A stretch of DNA of 64,000 nt. Origin: Caldalkalibacillus mannanilyticus JCM 10596 (GTDB lineage Bacteria > Bacillota > Bacilli > Caldalkalibacillales > JCM-10596). The translations under genes were made by a program, and so were the position numbers. The notes below the pieces were generated by a model. It was not told the DNA's origin. It searched no databases and saw only the letters and a program-made list of their open reading frames with translations. The stretch spans positions 1 through 64,000 of the forward strand of contig NZ_BAMO01000003.1 of assembly GCF_000615945.1 (NCBI RefSeq), written 5' to 3'. Below, piece by piece: positions 1-9,388 of this stretch (positions are counted from its first letter, which is position 1; every line of letters begins with the position of its first letter).

Positions 1-1231
1 TTCTCTTTTTTCTTAACAATATATATTTTTTATAAACTTGATAAATAATAATGCCTGTTATGAAAGCTATAATAATTAACCCAATCCAACTAAAATTAAA
101 ATATGCCCAACCGTAAGGTCCTGGTGGGAGTCCCCATGAATCCTGGCCCATTATGGATTGACCAACAATTCCCGTTTCATCTATACGAGGTTTGTTTTCC
201 CACAGACCTCTAGGTATAGGTGCAAAGAAAATATTTATAAGGGGTTGACCTCCTAAAAACTCCAATTGTCCATAGTATAGTTTACTAACTAACGATGGTA
301 TAGTATCAGCAACTCCAGTTTGCCTAGCGACTTCTTTAAGAGTTTCACTAAAACCATCATTTGATACAACCAATTCCCCAGTAGACCTTAAGAGTCCCCA
401 AATAAACGTAAATAGTAACCCAAAAATTAAAAATAGCCCAAGTTTGAATAAGCGAATATTTTTATATAAATAATGATAAACAATAATATATGGTAAAAAT
501 ATTCCAAACAATGCATTCCCCCTACCTCCAAAAAGAGCAAGCATTAGAAAAGATAAAACTATGAAGCAAAAAGAGGTTTTTTTGTACCCAGCAAACAATA
601 AAAAAATTGAACCTATTCCACAGAGTCCTACAATTTTGATCAAGTAACCTAACCCTTGATAAGTTTCAACTCTATTTACCATTGCTGCAATAGTTGCCGA
701 TAATCCTCCGTTTAAGTAGATTGTAAATACAAAACCAAGCACCCCTACTCCAAATAGAACAAAACCTATGGTAGCTGGATTATTAACTTCTAACGCATTT
801 TTTCTTCTAATAAAGTTAGATTTAACTTTTGTAGAAAAATAATACCCTAAGTAAAAACACAAATGCCAAACAATAAACAATGAAATTGAGTACTGTAGAA
901 AAAAATTCTTTTCCTCTCCCAGAAGAAGAGGTGCATATCTTATCCCCTCTCCATCAACAATTTTAAAAGTAAAATGCAAAAGAATTAATGATTGTATTAA
1001 TGAGTAAAGAAAAAAAGGATGTAATAGATCCTTTATAAAAAAGAGTGGAATATATAAAATACTAAATGCTAAAATGAGTAGAGTTATATTAATAGAAATA
1101 GAATCCATATACAATATAAAAAAAACAATTAGTATTACACTTAGCATCATTGCTATAAATATAGATGCATATAAATTTTTAGTGGCTTTTATTGAATTTA
1201 GCTTTCTCTCCTGGATTTCGTTACTATACAT
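1..1231 (-). CDS. O-antigen/oligosaccharide repeat-unit polymerase (Wzy-like), C-terminus cut by window edge
   Basis: The frame stays open from the ATG at 1231 to the left edge, so the 3' end of the gene is outside the window. About 410 residues are visible, almost all hydrophobic and compatible with roughly ten membrane helices. A large extracellular-type loop carries WENKPR followed by GPYGWAYFNF, which resembles the Pro/Lys/Trp loop of O-antigen polymerase-type proteins. Family role: joining lipid-linked repeat units outside the membrane. GAGGAG lies about 10 bases before the ATG; the competing ATG at 1236 meets a stop after 12 codons. It follows the flippase by 43 bases and is the last visible gene of the EPS operon. 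The polymer it makes is unknown. Confidence 0.75.
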   Translation of the reverse strand, partial: MYSNEIQERKLNSIKATKNLYASIFIAMMLSVILIVFFILYMDSISINITLLILAFSILYIPLFFIKDLLHPFFLYSLIQSLILLHFTFKIVDGEGIRYAPLLLGEEKNFFLQYSISLFIVWHLCFYLGYYFSTKVKSNFIRRKNALEVNNPATIGFVLFGVGVLGFVFTIYLNGGLSATIAAMVNRVETYQGLGYLIKIVGLCGIGSIFLLFAGYKKTSFCFIVLSFLMLALFGGRGNALFGIFLPYIIVYHYLYKNIRLFKLGLFLIFGLLFTFIWGLLRSTGELVVSNDGFSETLKEVARQTGVADTIPSLVSKLYYGQLEFLGGQPLINIFFAPIPRGLWENKPRIDETGIVGQSIMGQDSWGLPPGPYGWAYFNFSWIGLIIIAFITGIIIYQVYKKYILLRKKR

Positions 1232-1274
1232 AACATAAAATCTCCTCAAGTTGATAGTTATTACTAAAATAAAT

Positions 1275-2729
1275 TTATTTTGATACATCTTTACTTGATT
1301 TAGTGTTTAATATTCTTCTAATCTGCCCTCTTACTCTACTAAAATACAGCATCAACAGAATTGAAAAATAAGTTAATATCCCCAATATTATTTGTAACAT
1401 TAGTGAAACTAAACCTTCTAAATAAGTTGTCTTATACAATATAAATGACATTATAATTGAAGCGATTGTAATTTTCATAAAATTAATTAACGGAAATTCT
1501 AGTTTGAATATTTTCGTTCCAATTAATACCCCAATGATTATTGCTACCCCATAAGCGAGGACAGTTGCAATTGCCGCTCCTACTGTACCATATAGTGGTA
1601 TCAACAATATATTTAATAGTACATTAATTACTGCTCCTATAAAAACCGGAATGGCTTGCAGCTTTGTGTTCTTTGTAATTTGATACGAAATATCAACATA
1701 GTAGAGCTTAAAACCTTTAAGAAACCCCGCTATTGCTATCCAAGGTATTAGTACAGCTACACCTTGACTAAACTCATTACCGAATAACGTAGAAGAGATG
1801 TTTTCATTAAGTATAATTAGACCAGCTAAAGATGGTATGGCTACTAGCATAAGAAGCGATGCATTTTTTTTTAATTGTTGATTGGTAGCCTCAATTCCTT
1901 TTTCTTCATACGTTTTAACAATTAAAGGATATGCTGCAAGATTTACAATAGTCATGACGGTTAAAAGAGAGTACTCTGAGAAATCATACGCAACTGAATA
2001 TATTCCTGTTGCTTCGGCACCTATTAGCCAACTAATAAACACTCTGTCAGAGCTATTAATGATTATTCCCATAGCAAAAGTTATGGTTAATGGAATTCCA
2101 TAACTTAAAAATTGTTTAGATAAGCTAAGATCAAATTTTTCTAAAGAAACGCTTCCTCTCCAAAATTTAAAAGTCGGATAAAGCACTGCCAACGAGGTTC
2201 CCACGATTAAACCAATAATTAGACCAACTTCTCCAAAGCCAATATAGATAAAAAATACAGCGAAAAGTAAAGTTAGAAACGCTTTTAAAAAAGAGAGTAT
2301 TCCATAGTTGATAGGCGAAAGCTTTGATCTAAACATAGTTAAATTCATCATTAACCATGATTGTAACCACGAAAGTACAACCCCTAAGAGAATGAGTGAC
2401 CAACTAATTTCGTCAGTCCTATTGATAATTTTGAAGATGAACGCTGGAATAAAAGATGCGAACATAATTGTTACAAAACAAATCATTATTGTAGAGTTAA
2501 AGGATTTCCTTTGCTCATCATTATCGTAAACTGCATAGAAACGTAATAAACTTAGCCTCAACCATTGAAACAAGACAGAGTTAATAAAAACCACCATGAC
2601 CATTACAAGTGAATATACACCATACTGCTCAGGACTAAGCATTCTTGTATAAATTGTAATTCCCAAAAATGTCAATATAGCAGGAAGCGCATGGGAAAAG
2701 AAATACACGAAAGTGTGACGTGCTAACAT
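1275..2729 (-). CDS. Polysaccharide flippase (Wzx-like, MOP/MATE superfamily)
   Basis: This 484-residue integral membrane protein would flip undecaprenyl-linked repeat units to the outer face of the membrane for the neighbouring Wzy-like polymerase. It opens with the typical first helix (SHALPAILTFLGITIYTRML) and a PEQYG loop, and carries a central SSDRVFISWLIGAEATGIYS segment, a common signature of bacterial oligosaccharide flippases (RfbX/PST type). Twelve to fourteen helices can be drawn. The ATG is preceded by GAGG at 7 bases. It lies 38 bases downstream of the epsC-like gene in the same orientation. Substrate specificity cannot be read from the sequence. Confidence 0.85.
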   Translation of the reverse strand: MLARHTFVYFFSHALPAILTFLGITIYTRMLSPEQYGVYSLVMVMVVFINSVLFQWLRLSLLRFYAVYDNDEQRKSFNSTIMICFVTIMFASFIPAFIFKIINRTDEISWSLILLGVVLSWLQSWLMMNLTMFRSKLSPINYGILSFLKAFLTLLFAVFFIYIGFGEVGLIIGLIVGTSLAVLYPTFKFWRGSVSLEKFDLSLSKQFLSYGIPLTITFAMGIIINSSDRVFISWLIGAEATGIYSVAYDFSEYSLLTVMTIVNLAAYPLIVKTYEEKGIEATNQQLKKNASLLMLVAIPSLAGLIILNENISSTLFGNEFSQGVAVLIPWIAIAGFLKGFKLYYVDISYQITKNTKLQAIPVFIGAVINVLLNILLIPLYGTVGAAIATVLAYGVAIIIGVLIGTKIFKLEFPLINFMKITIASIIMSFILYKTTYLEGLVSLMLQIILGILTYFSILLMLYFSRVRGQIRRILNTKSSKDVSK

Positions 2730-2767
2730 AACATAACCTCAATCTCTTAAATTATCAATTTAAGTAG

Positions 2768-4587
2768 CTAATTAATACCAATTAATTGATTTGTTATTTT
2801 TTTATTATTTGCTATTTCTAGAAGTTCATCTCTTAAACAATTTGGTTCTATTTTTTCAAAGCGATTAATTAGATCAATAACTTGGTCTATACTCTCTGTC
2901 GTAGATTTTCCTACATAGATTTTTGGGAAAATCTGTTCAGGATGAACTTCATCATCATTTAATAATTCCTCAAATAGCTTTTCCCCAGGACGCATCCCTG
3001 TAAACTTTATTTCTATTTCATCTAATGTAAAACCAGATAGTTTAATTAAATTTTTCGCTAGATCTACTATTTTTACTGGTTCTCCCATATCCAAAACAAA
3101 GATTTCCCCACCCCGAGCTAAAGCACCCGCTTGAACTACTAATCTAGAAGCCTCAGGTATTGTCATGAAATACCGAATCATATCTGGATGAGTTACTGTA
3201 ACAGGTCCTCCCTTGGCTATCTGTTCTTTAAAATAAGGAATCACACTCCCTCTACTTCCAAGTACATTTCCAAAACGAACGGCCACAAATTTTGTTTTAC
3301 TTCTATTAGCCATATGTTGAACGACCATTTCTGCCAAACGTTTTGTGGAACCCATAACACTTGTCGGGTTTACAGCTTTATCTGTGGATATCATAACAAA
3401 TGTATTCACTCCGCAGGTATCTGATGCTTCCGCTACATTTTTTGTACCAATAATATTGTTTTTTACTGCCTCCTCTGGATTTCTTTCCATTAAAGGTACA
3501 TGTTTATGAGCAGCGGCATGGAAAACAACACTAGCTTATGCTTTTCCATAACAGAAAACATTTTTGCCCTATCTTGAATATCCGCAATTTCAGTAAGGTA
3601 ATTTATCTTTTCTCCATACTTTCCTTTTAGTTCCAATTCAATTGAATGGATACTATTTTCCCCATGACCTAATAAAACAAGCGTTTTAGGATTAAATAGA
3701 GATATTTGTCTGCAAACCTCTGAACCTATCGATCCACCTGCACCTGTTACTAAAACAACTTCATTCTCTATATACCCTGAAATATTCTTGGTATCTAATT
3801 CTATTGGATCCCTCCCCAATAAATCTTCTACCTTTACATCTCTCATTTCACTGACAGATACATTCCCAACCATTAAATCTTCAATTAGAGGAAGGATTTT
3901 AGTTTGTGCTTTCGTTTTTCGGCATTCTGTAAATATATGATTTAATTCTTTCTTTTTAAGTGAGGGGATAGCAATAATAATATTTTCAATATCTAATCGT
4001 TCTACTGTTTCTTCAATAACTTCTTTACCTCCTAATACAGGTAGCCCCATAACAGAAAGATTATGTTTTTTGATGTCATCATCTATAAAAGCAACAGGAT
4101 ACAATTCTCCATCTTCATTATGCTTTAACTGTCTTACAACCATAGCGCCAGCGGAACCAGCACCAATTATAAGGGCTCTTTTCTTTTTATCACTTGAGTT
4201 TTTGTAATTATCTCTGAATAGCCTCCAAGCAAATCGTGATCCCCCTATTAACAAGATATGCATCATCCAAGTAATTAGTAACGTTCGCATATAAATATGC
4301 TGCATGACGATCAACTGCACAACAGCTGTTAATAGTATTGACAAAGTCACTGCTCTAAATATTGAAATTAATTCCCCCACACTGGCATACTCCCAAACAC
4401 GATGGTAAAGTCTGTACTTATATGCAAGTAAATGATGGAAAACAAATAATGATAAAGCACTAATAGCTAGAGTTGTTGTTAATACATTCTGATTCGGTAA
4501 TAAAATATAGTTACCTATGAAAATACTTGTAAGAATAATGACTGAATCAAGCCCCATCAAAAAAAATAATCTGTTCTTAAAGCTCAT
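2768..4587 (-). pseudogene. EpsC/CapD-type membrane nucleotide-sugar 4,6-dehydratase, broken by a one-base frameshift
   Basis: Two frames, 4587-3490 and 3490-2768, together form one protein of about 605 residues of the PglF/CapD/EpsC family (UDP-GlcNAc 4,6-dehydratase type). The first part has four membrane helices, a Rossmann motif GAGSAG, and a second nucleotide-binding motif TGAGGSIGSE. The second part has STDKAV and the MGSTKR segment, where Met replaces the usual SDR Tyr, as in the large membrane members. Restoring one base near 3534 turns EKHK into [18 protein letters not shown], joining the halves perfectly. The second half starts only at a TAATG without a ribosome site, so it is not an independent gene. 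Either a sequencing error or a real lesion. It would make the first sugar of the repeat unit. Confidence 0.85.
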
Positions 4588-4649
4588 ACATTAATCCTCC
4601 TTTCATGATCTCGAAAAAGTATTTAAAGATTTTAGCTATAAATTTCTAC

Positions 4650-4805
4650 TAAGAGAACCTTATAGATAAAACCTTTAAAAAATAGTCCTCAAACCATACC
4701 ATTGACGATTTACGTCTAAGGTTGTTAACCCACAGCATAGCCGAGTACCTACAATGATATTGGTGTAGTAGGCATTACCTAATTGTAATAAGCTACCTAG
4801 AAAGT
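4650..4805 (-). ncRNA. Candidate epsC/EAR-type structured leader RNA (processive antitermination element)
   Basis: The stretch between the zinc-ribbon gene and the epsC homolog is non-coding and rich in short helices on the minus strand. Examples are CCUAC...GUAGG, the hairpin GACG-UAAAU-CGUC, GGUU-AAC-AACC and an AUGGU...ACUAU pairing. In Bacillus subtilis the EAR (epsC RNA) sits in the equivalent place inside the eps operon, before epsC, and lets polymerase read through distal terminators. Position and structure density support the same element here; the exact boundaries are my estimate and I could not run a covariance search. Confidence 0.55.
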
Positions 4806-4807
4806 TA

Positions 4808-4972
4808 TTAACTTATTTTGCTTTTATATGGCTCTTGAGTTATTAACCATTTTTCTCCACACTCAATGCATTTATAATCTATTCTTAGGAGTATCTGCTC
4901 TTTATCATTGATCCCATTCACGTCATCTATTGCAATTTTTTTGGAAGAACAACAAGGACAACTCTTATCCAT
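4808..4972 (-). CDS. Small zinc-ribbon protein, 54 residues
   Basis: A short gene coupled to the phosphatase gene before it: the phosphatase stop and this start share TAATG, and GGAG lies 9 bases before the ATG. The product begins MDKSCPCCSSKK and has a second pair, CIECGEKW, about 30 residues on, so two CxxC-type knuckles could bind one zinc ion. The rest is charged, with no membrane segment. I recognise no named family. Zinc ribbons of this size often act as adaptor or nucleic-acid binding proteins, but no function is claimed. The candidate EAR RNA follows directly. Confidence 0.7.
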   Translation of the reverse strand: MDKSCPCCSSKKIAIDDVNGINDKEQILLRIDYKCIECGEKWLITQEPYKSKIS

Positions 4973-5766
4973 TAAAAAAAACTCCTTTTAATATATTGGA
5001 GTAATGATTTTTTACTCTCTATTTTTATAGGTGGGTCTACATAAAATTCGATTCCGTCAACCATTAACTCCGCATTTCTCTGTAACCTTGACACAAAGTC
5101 AAAGCCATATTTCTTTTCAACATGTTGATATGCTCTAGTTAATTGAAAAGATCTTGAGGTTACATTATGAGCATCCGATGCAATAAAATGGCTCAATTGA
5201 TGTTCAAGACATAGATAAGAAAACTTTTGAACTTCCCTTCCAAACTCCCCCGCCACACTAGCTGCTGTGAGCTGAGACAAAGCACCTTTTTCAATCATTT
5301 TATAAAACAATCTAGGATTTTTACGAATCATTGTATTCCTCTCAGGGTGTGGAATAATAGGGATGATCCCCAGAAGAAGGATCTCATAAATAATTCGATC
5401 CATATAGGCTGGTATTTCATTAGAGGGTAATTCAAGGAGAATATATTTGTTATTTCGATCAACACTTAATAGTCTATCATTTTTTAGATCTTCTATGATT
5501 TCAGGATACACTCGAATCTCTTGCCCAGAAAAAAGTTGAAGTGGTATTTTGTGTTCATTTAGAATTTGTTGTAATTTTTCGGTTTCTTCTATTACTTTCT
5601 TTTTTTCATTCACAAATACTCCATTTTGATGATGAGGAGTGACGACTACTCTTGAAATCCCATCCTCTACTGCTGCTTGTGCTAGAGCAAGACTTTCATC
5701 TATTGACTGCGCCCCATCATCCAAACCAGGTAATAAATGGCAATGAAAATCAATCATAAAACTCAC
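4972..5766 (-). CDS. PHP-family protein-tyrosine phosphatase (CpsB/CapC/YwqE type)
   Basis: This 264-residue protein is a manganese-dependent tyrosine phosphatase of the PHP fold that removes phosphate from the C-terminal Tyr cluster of the partner kinase and so controls polymer export and length. Metal ligands are visible: DFHCHLLPGLDDGA at the N-terminus, TPHHQNG near residue 45, HPERN near 140 and SDAH near 197. Length matches the family (about 250). It lies 175 bases after the kinase gene, behind its own candidate promoter, and overlaps the zinc-ribbon gene by one base. Confidence 0.92.
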   Translation of the reverse strand: MSFMIDFHCHLLPGLDDGAQSIDESLALAQAAVEDGISRVVVTPHHQNGVFVNEKKKVIEETEKLQQILNEHKIPLQLFSGQEIRVYPEIIEDLKNDRLLSVDRNNKYILLELPSNEIPAYMDRIIYEILLLGIIPIIPHPERNTMIRKNPRLFYKMIEKGALSQLTAASVAGEFGREVQKFSYLCLEHQLSHFIASDAHNVTSRSFQLTRAYQHVEKKYGFDFVSRLQRNAELMVDGIEFYVDPPIKIESKKSLLQYIKRSFF

Positions 5767-5899
5767 ACTCCCCTTCCTAACCTATACAAATAAAAAACTT
5801 AAAAACATTTTTGCTGAATATTCTCCCTGACTACATATTACATCATTTTTTACATATAAATCCAGTGATTATTGTGGAAAATGTAAAATTTAACAAATT

Positions 5900-5928
5900 A
5901 TTAACATAATTGTTCGAGATTTTGTCAA
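5900..5928 (-). promoter_or_regulatory. Candidate sigma-A promoter for the phosphatase and downstream EPS genes
   Basis: On the minus strand a perfect -35 TTGACA (5928-5923) is followed after 17 bases by GTTAAT (5905-5900), a 4/6 match to the -10 box. It sits in the 175-base gap between kinase and phosphatase genes and would allow the distal genes to be transcribed separately. Confidence 0.45.
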
Positions 5929-5941
5929 CTTTGCAGCAAAA

Positions 5942-6631
5942 TTATCTTCCATAATAATAATAGTAGTTAGTATCACTGACTTTTCTATTATTTAATACAG
6001 TTCCTAAAATATTTGCATTTACTTTATCTAACAAGTTCTTAGCCTTGTAAGCTAAATCTTGCTTTGTTTTTCCTGAATTCACAACAAGCAATACACCATC
6101 TACTTGACTTGCCAAAATTTGTGCATCTGCTACCGGAATAACTGGAGGGGTATCAAAAATTACAATGTCATATTGCGTCATACACTCCTTCACAAAGCGC
6201 CCCATTATTTTAGATCCGAGTAACTCTGCAGGGTTCGGTGGGATAGGTCCAGATGTAAGAACAAATAAGTTCTCTACATCCGACTTCTGAACAAGTTGAT
6301 TCATCTCACTGTTAGCAACCAATAAATTTGTCAGCCCTTCACGGTTTTGTAAACTAAAAGTATAATGAACCGTAGGCTTCCTCAAATCTGCATCTACAAA
6401 AAGTGTCTTCTTTCCAGATTGCGCCATAACCACTGCTAAATTTGCTGAAACGGTTGACTTACCTTCTTGAGGAGTTGCACTTGTGACCATAATGCTTTTT
6501 AGATCAGTATCAACACTTGTAAATTGAATATTAGTACGTAATGTTCTAAAAGATTCTGAAATAGGAGATTTTTGATTATTTTTTGTGATTAAATTACGAT
6601 ATCTAGATGCTGTTTTTGGATCACGCTTCAA
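5942..6631 (-). CDS. CpsD/CapB-family tyrosine-protein kinase (BY-kinase)
   Basis: This 229-residue cytoplasmic BY-kinase is the ATPase half of a split Wzc-type co-polymerase. It has a Walker A motif TPQEGKST near residue 54, Walker A' LFVDADLRKP, and Walker B IVIFDTPPV. The C-terminal NYYYYYGR is the autophosphorylated Tyr cluster. Partner proteins are the membrane activator encoded just upstream and the PHP phosphatase downstream. The start is a TTG inside the end of the upstream gene (11-base overlap), preceded by AGGAGGGG at good spacing, which implies translational coupling. Confidence 0.93.
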   Translation of the reverse strand: MKRDPKTASRYRNLITKNNQKSPISESFRTLRTNIQFTSVDTDLKSIMVTSATPQEGKSTVSANLAVVMAQSGKKTLFVDADLRKPTVHYTFSLQNREGLTNLLVANSEMNQLVQKSDVENLFVLTSGPIPPNPAELLGSKIMGRFVKECMTQYDIVIFDTPPVIPVADAQILASQVDGVLLVVNSGKTKQDLAYKAKNLLDKVNANILGTVLNNRKVSDTNYYYYYGR

Positions 6632-7379
6632 TCTGTTCCCCTCCTAATTGTGTATTGTGCTTTTTCATTATTTTATTTTCGGTTTTTTCATCAATTTTGG
6701 CAATTGTGCCCAGTACAGGTAAACCTAACAATTGTTCCAAATCATCCTCTGTTTTAATGGTGTTATCCAAGTATTCTAATAAAAAGATGAGGCCAATACC
6801 TAGCATAGTTCCTATAACAAAAGCGATGAGCATATTAAAGAATGGTTGTGGGCTTACTGGTCGAGGGTTCGATTCTTCTTTTGCCTCAGCCATAATATGG
6901 ACATTGTTTACTTTCATTAGTTCTTTAATCTCTTTTTGAAATGTGCTAGCAATTGCATTAGCAAGAAATACTGCATTATTATAATCTCTGTCGTAAACCG
7001 AGATAGACATAACCTGAGAATTCTTAACTGCATTTACTACAACACTACTATTAAGTTGAGCATAGTTTAGATCCAAGTTATATTCTTCAATCACTTTATC
7101 TAGTATCCTTGGACTTTTAATAATAACATTATATGTATTAATCAACTCTATATTAGTGTATATATCTCCTCTAAAGTAATAAAACTCTTCTGTGCTATCA
7201 TATGTTTGACTGACTAATATTTCAGCAGATGCTTTATACTCTGGTTCAACCAAATATATACTATAAAATCCACTCAATGATGTAACAAAAACTGATATTA
7301 ATAAAACTAACCACATCTTTTTCCAAACAATACCGAAAATTGCTCTCAAATCTATTTCTACATAATCTTTATTCCCCAT
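6621..7379 (-). CDS. Wzz/YveK-type chain-length determinant and tyrosine-kinase activator
   Basis: This 252-residue membrane protein has a helix near residues 17-40, an extracellular domain, and a second helix near 177-200 preceded by the Pro-rich NPRPVSPQPFF motif of Wzz/CapA proteins. The cytoplasmic tail contains DDLEQLLGLPVLGTI, which in this family contacts and activates the separate BY-kinase. It is the first gene of the EPS operon and overlaps the kinase gene. The roughly 40-residue acidic/basic tail after the second helix is somewhat longer than in short homologs. Confidence 0.92.
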   Translation of the reverse strand: MGNKDYVEIDLRAIFGIVWKKMWLVLLISVFVTSLSGFYSIYLVEPEYKASAEILVSQTYDSTEEFYYFRGDIYTNIELINTYNVIIKSPRILDKVIEEYNLDLNYAQLNSSVVVNAVKNSQVMSISVYDRDYNNAVFLANAIASTFQKEIKELMKVNNVHIMAEAKEESNPRPVSPQPFFNMLIAFVIGTMLGIGLIFLLEYLDNTIKTEDDLEQLLGLPVLGTIAKIDEKTENKIMKKHNTQLGGEQIEA

Positions 7380-7533
7380 AATCTTCCTCCATTACGTTAA
7401 TCAACCGCTACTTGCATAAAAATGACTATACCGTGGTTTGTGATTTTTGTCCAGACCTATATCGGTACTTTCATAAACATTTTACACTCTATTTACCTAT
7501 TTTTTATTGTTCTTCCCGCATTTTTTTTATCCT

Positions 7534-7561
7534 TCTATAATCGTCAGACAAATGTCGACAA
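7534..7561 (-). promoter_or_regulatory. Candidate EPS operon promoter in the 342-base gap 7380-7721
   Basis: Within the AT-rich divergent gap between the EPS operon and uvsE, the minus strand carries TTGTCG (7561-7556), 16 bases and TATAGA (7539-7534). The -35 overlaps a TGTCGACA palindrome (7553-7560), with a second TCGAC at 7565-7569, which could be an operator. No other gene or RNA is apparent in 7380-7721. The match is moderate and no regulator is identified. Confidence 0.35.
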
Positions 7562-7721
7562 TTATCGACTTATGTAGATTTTATTCAATTTTTGTAATAT
7601 TCTTCATATGTAGTTTTTTCTTTTGTTCCCTTAAACTTGAATTTTTCTGATTCTTTACATATTTTCTTATTAATTTCGAAATAATAACATAGTTACTACT
7701 ATATGATGACAGGTGTTTTAT

Positions 7722-8693
7722 ATGACTCAAACAATCGTTCGACTCGGCTATGTAGCGATGAGTGTCAATCTGAAAAACTGTTCTCCCTCACAAACTATGA
7801 CCTATGCCCAATTTACTAAAATGGACGATCGGGAGGCTGTCATTCGCAAGCTAGAGCAAATTGCGATTTCCAATGTTCAAAATTGCCTTCGGCTATTAAA
7901 ACATAATAAGGGGCATGATGTTCGTTTCTTTCGACTAAGTTCTCGACTTGTCCCTTTAGCCACCCATGATGCGCTTGCAGGGTGGGATTATCTTACACCA
8001 ATGATTGAATCCCTAAGAGAACTTGGGAAATTTGCTATGGAAAATGACATGCGAATTGATTTTCATCCCGATCACTTTGTCTTACTTAACTCCCCTAAGC
8101 CTGAAATTTTTAAGCAATCCCTACTGGTTCTTAAGTTGCATCATCAACTGCTAAGAGCCATGGGAATCGATCTCCAGCATCGCTGTGTGATGCATGTTGG
8201 AGGAAACTACAAGGATACAGAAGCCTCCCTTGAACGATTTGTCACCAACTGGGCGGATGTTCCTACAGGAATACAAAAAATGATCATGTTGGAAAATGAC
8301 GATAAATCTTTCACACTGCTGGATACTCTCTATCTCTGTGAAAAATTGGGGATCCCTTTGGTGTTTGATTACCATCATCATTTAGCTCATCATAAAGAAA
8401 AGAACTGGGAAAGTGAATGGGAAAGAGTCATCGATACTTGGAAGCATTCTCCACTCCCACCTAAAATGCATATTTCTAGTCCTAAGAATGAAAAAGAGTT
8501 CAGACATCACGCTGACTATATTGACCTGCAAATGTTTCTGGACTTTCTCCAGCAAATAAAAGGGAGTCTTCCCGAAATTCATTGTATGATTGAAGCTAAA
8601 CAAAAGGACCAAGCCCTATTCCAACTGATGGAAGAGATCAAAAAGAGAAAGGATATTCAACTGATTGACCAAGCTACCTTCCTCTTACTGTAA
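7722..8693 (+). CDS. uvsE: UV DNA damage endonuclease UvsE/UvdE
   Basis: UvsE nicks DNA directly 5' of UV photoproducts and some abasic sites, starting an alternative excision repair pathway. The protein of about 323 residues is a TIM-barrel metal enzyme: IVRLGYVAMS at the start, FRLSSRLVPL near residue 75, DFHPDHF near 110, CVMHVGG with following Lys-Asp, MLENDD, and FDYHHH near 220 supply family residues and metal ligands. I chose the ATG at 7722, with AGGTG 6 bases before it, over the GTG at 7713 that overlaps this site. It stands alone, divergent from the EPS operon, and ends in a strong terminator. Confidence 0.92.
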   Translation: MTQTIVRLGYVAMSVNLKNCSPSQTMTYAQFTKMDDREAVIRKLEQIAISNVQNCLRLLKHNKGHDVRFFRLSSRLVPLATHDALAGWDYLTPMIESLRELGKFAMENDMRIDFHPDHFVLLNSPKPEIFKQSLLVLKLHHQLLRAMGIDLQHRCVMHVGGNYKDTEASLERFVTNWADVPTGIQKMIMLENDDKSFTLLDTLYLCEKLGIPLVFDYHHHLAHHKEKNWESEWERVIDTWKHSPLPPKMHISSPKNEKEFRHHADYIDLQMFLDFLQQIKGSLPEIHCMIEAKQKDQALFQLMEEIKKRKDIQLIDQATFLLL

Positions 8694-8727
8694 GCGTATA
8701 CATATTAATGAAGGAACTCATTTAAAA

Positions 8728-8761
8728 CCCCCTTGAATTAATTTCAAGGGGGTCCTTTTTT
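8728..8761 (+). terminator. Rho-independent terminator of uvsE
   Basis: A perfect 10-base-pair stem, CCCCCTTGAA / TTCAAGGGGG, with a 5-base loop is followed by TCCTTTTTT on the plus strand, 35 bases after the uvsE stop. It also separates uvsE from the convergent fabZ. Confidence 0.9.
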
Positions 8762-8786
8762 ATGCTCTTTCACTTACTCTTTATAT

Positions 8787-9221
8787 CTATATCTCTTGGT
8801 CTACCATGGCAAACATGATGTTACCTTCTGCGACAACCTTTCCATCTACCTTTGCTGTCCCTCGTCCCTTACCAACCGACCCACGCAAGCGGGTAAGCTC
8901 CACTTCGAGAATTAATTGGTCTCCAGGCTTGACTTGACCTTTGAAGCGAAACTCATCTATTCCAGCAAATAAGACAAGTTTATCTTGAAACTCTTCTATT
9001 CTCAAAATAGCAATTGCTCCAACCTGCGCCAATGCTTCAACAATAAGCACTCCTGGCATCACAGGAAAAGAAGGAAAATGTCCATTGAAAAATTCTTCGT
9101 TCACTGTGACATTCTTCAAGCCCACGGCTCTTTTCCCGTCCTCCAATTCAAGGATACGATCCACTAATAAAAACGGATAGCGATGAGGGATGATTTCTTT
9201 GATTTGCTGAATATCTAACAT
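8787..9221 (-). CDS. fabZ: 3-hydroxyacyl-[acyl-carrier-protein] dehydratase FabZ
   Basis: FabZ dehydrates 3-hydroxyacyl-ACP to trans-2-enoyl-ACP in type II fatty acid synthesis. The hot-dog fold protein of 144 residues shows [13 protein letters not shown] near residue 10, [20 protein letters not shown] with the catalytic His and Glu, and KFR-type [13 protein letters not shown]. The ATG at 9221 is used because the upstream in-frame GTG at 9233 overlaps the AGAAGGAG ribosome site. Its place near flhO/flhP/mbl matches Bacillus ywpB. Confidence 0.96.
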   Translation of the reverse strand: MLDIQQIKEIIPHRYPFLLVDRILELEDGKRAVGLKNVTVNEEFFNGHFPSFPVMPGVLIVEALAQVGAIAILRIEEFQDKLVLFAGIDEFRFKGQVKPGDQLILEVELTRLRGSVGKGRGTAKVDGKVVAEGNIMFAMVDQEI

Positions 9222-9321
9222 GTTATTTACCACTCCTTCTATTCATCATTATAGACAACTACTAACATTTTACATCAGCATCCAAGCATAAACTTCACTA
9301 AGTAGAGAACAATATGTACTG

Positions 9322-9388
9322 TCCCCAACTTTTCTAGAAAAGCTTGGGGTTCATATAAAGGAGCTTTCCAGCCTTACTGGGAAGCTCT
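9322..9388 (-). terminator. Two adjacent hairpins after pgsA
   Basis: On the minus strand the pgsA stop lies inside GAGCTTCCC...GGAAAGCTC, followed by CTTTATAT. A second hairpin, CCCCAA...TTGGGG with a self-complementary CTTTTCTAGAAAAG interior, follows. The U-tracts are weak, so termination is plausible but not certain. They occupy the pgsA-fabZ gap. Confidence 0.4.

Noticed and set aside
6862-6880. GGTTCGATTC, like a tRNA T-loop, on the plus strand
   Set aside because: It lies inside the chain-length gene (SNPRP segment) and no acceptor, D or anticodon arm can be built around it.
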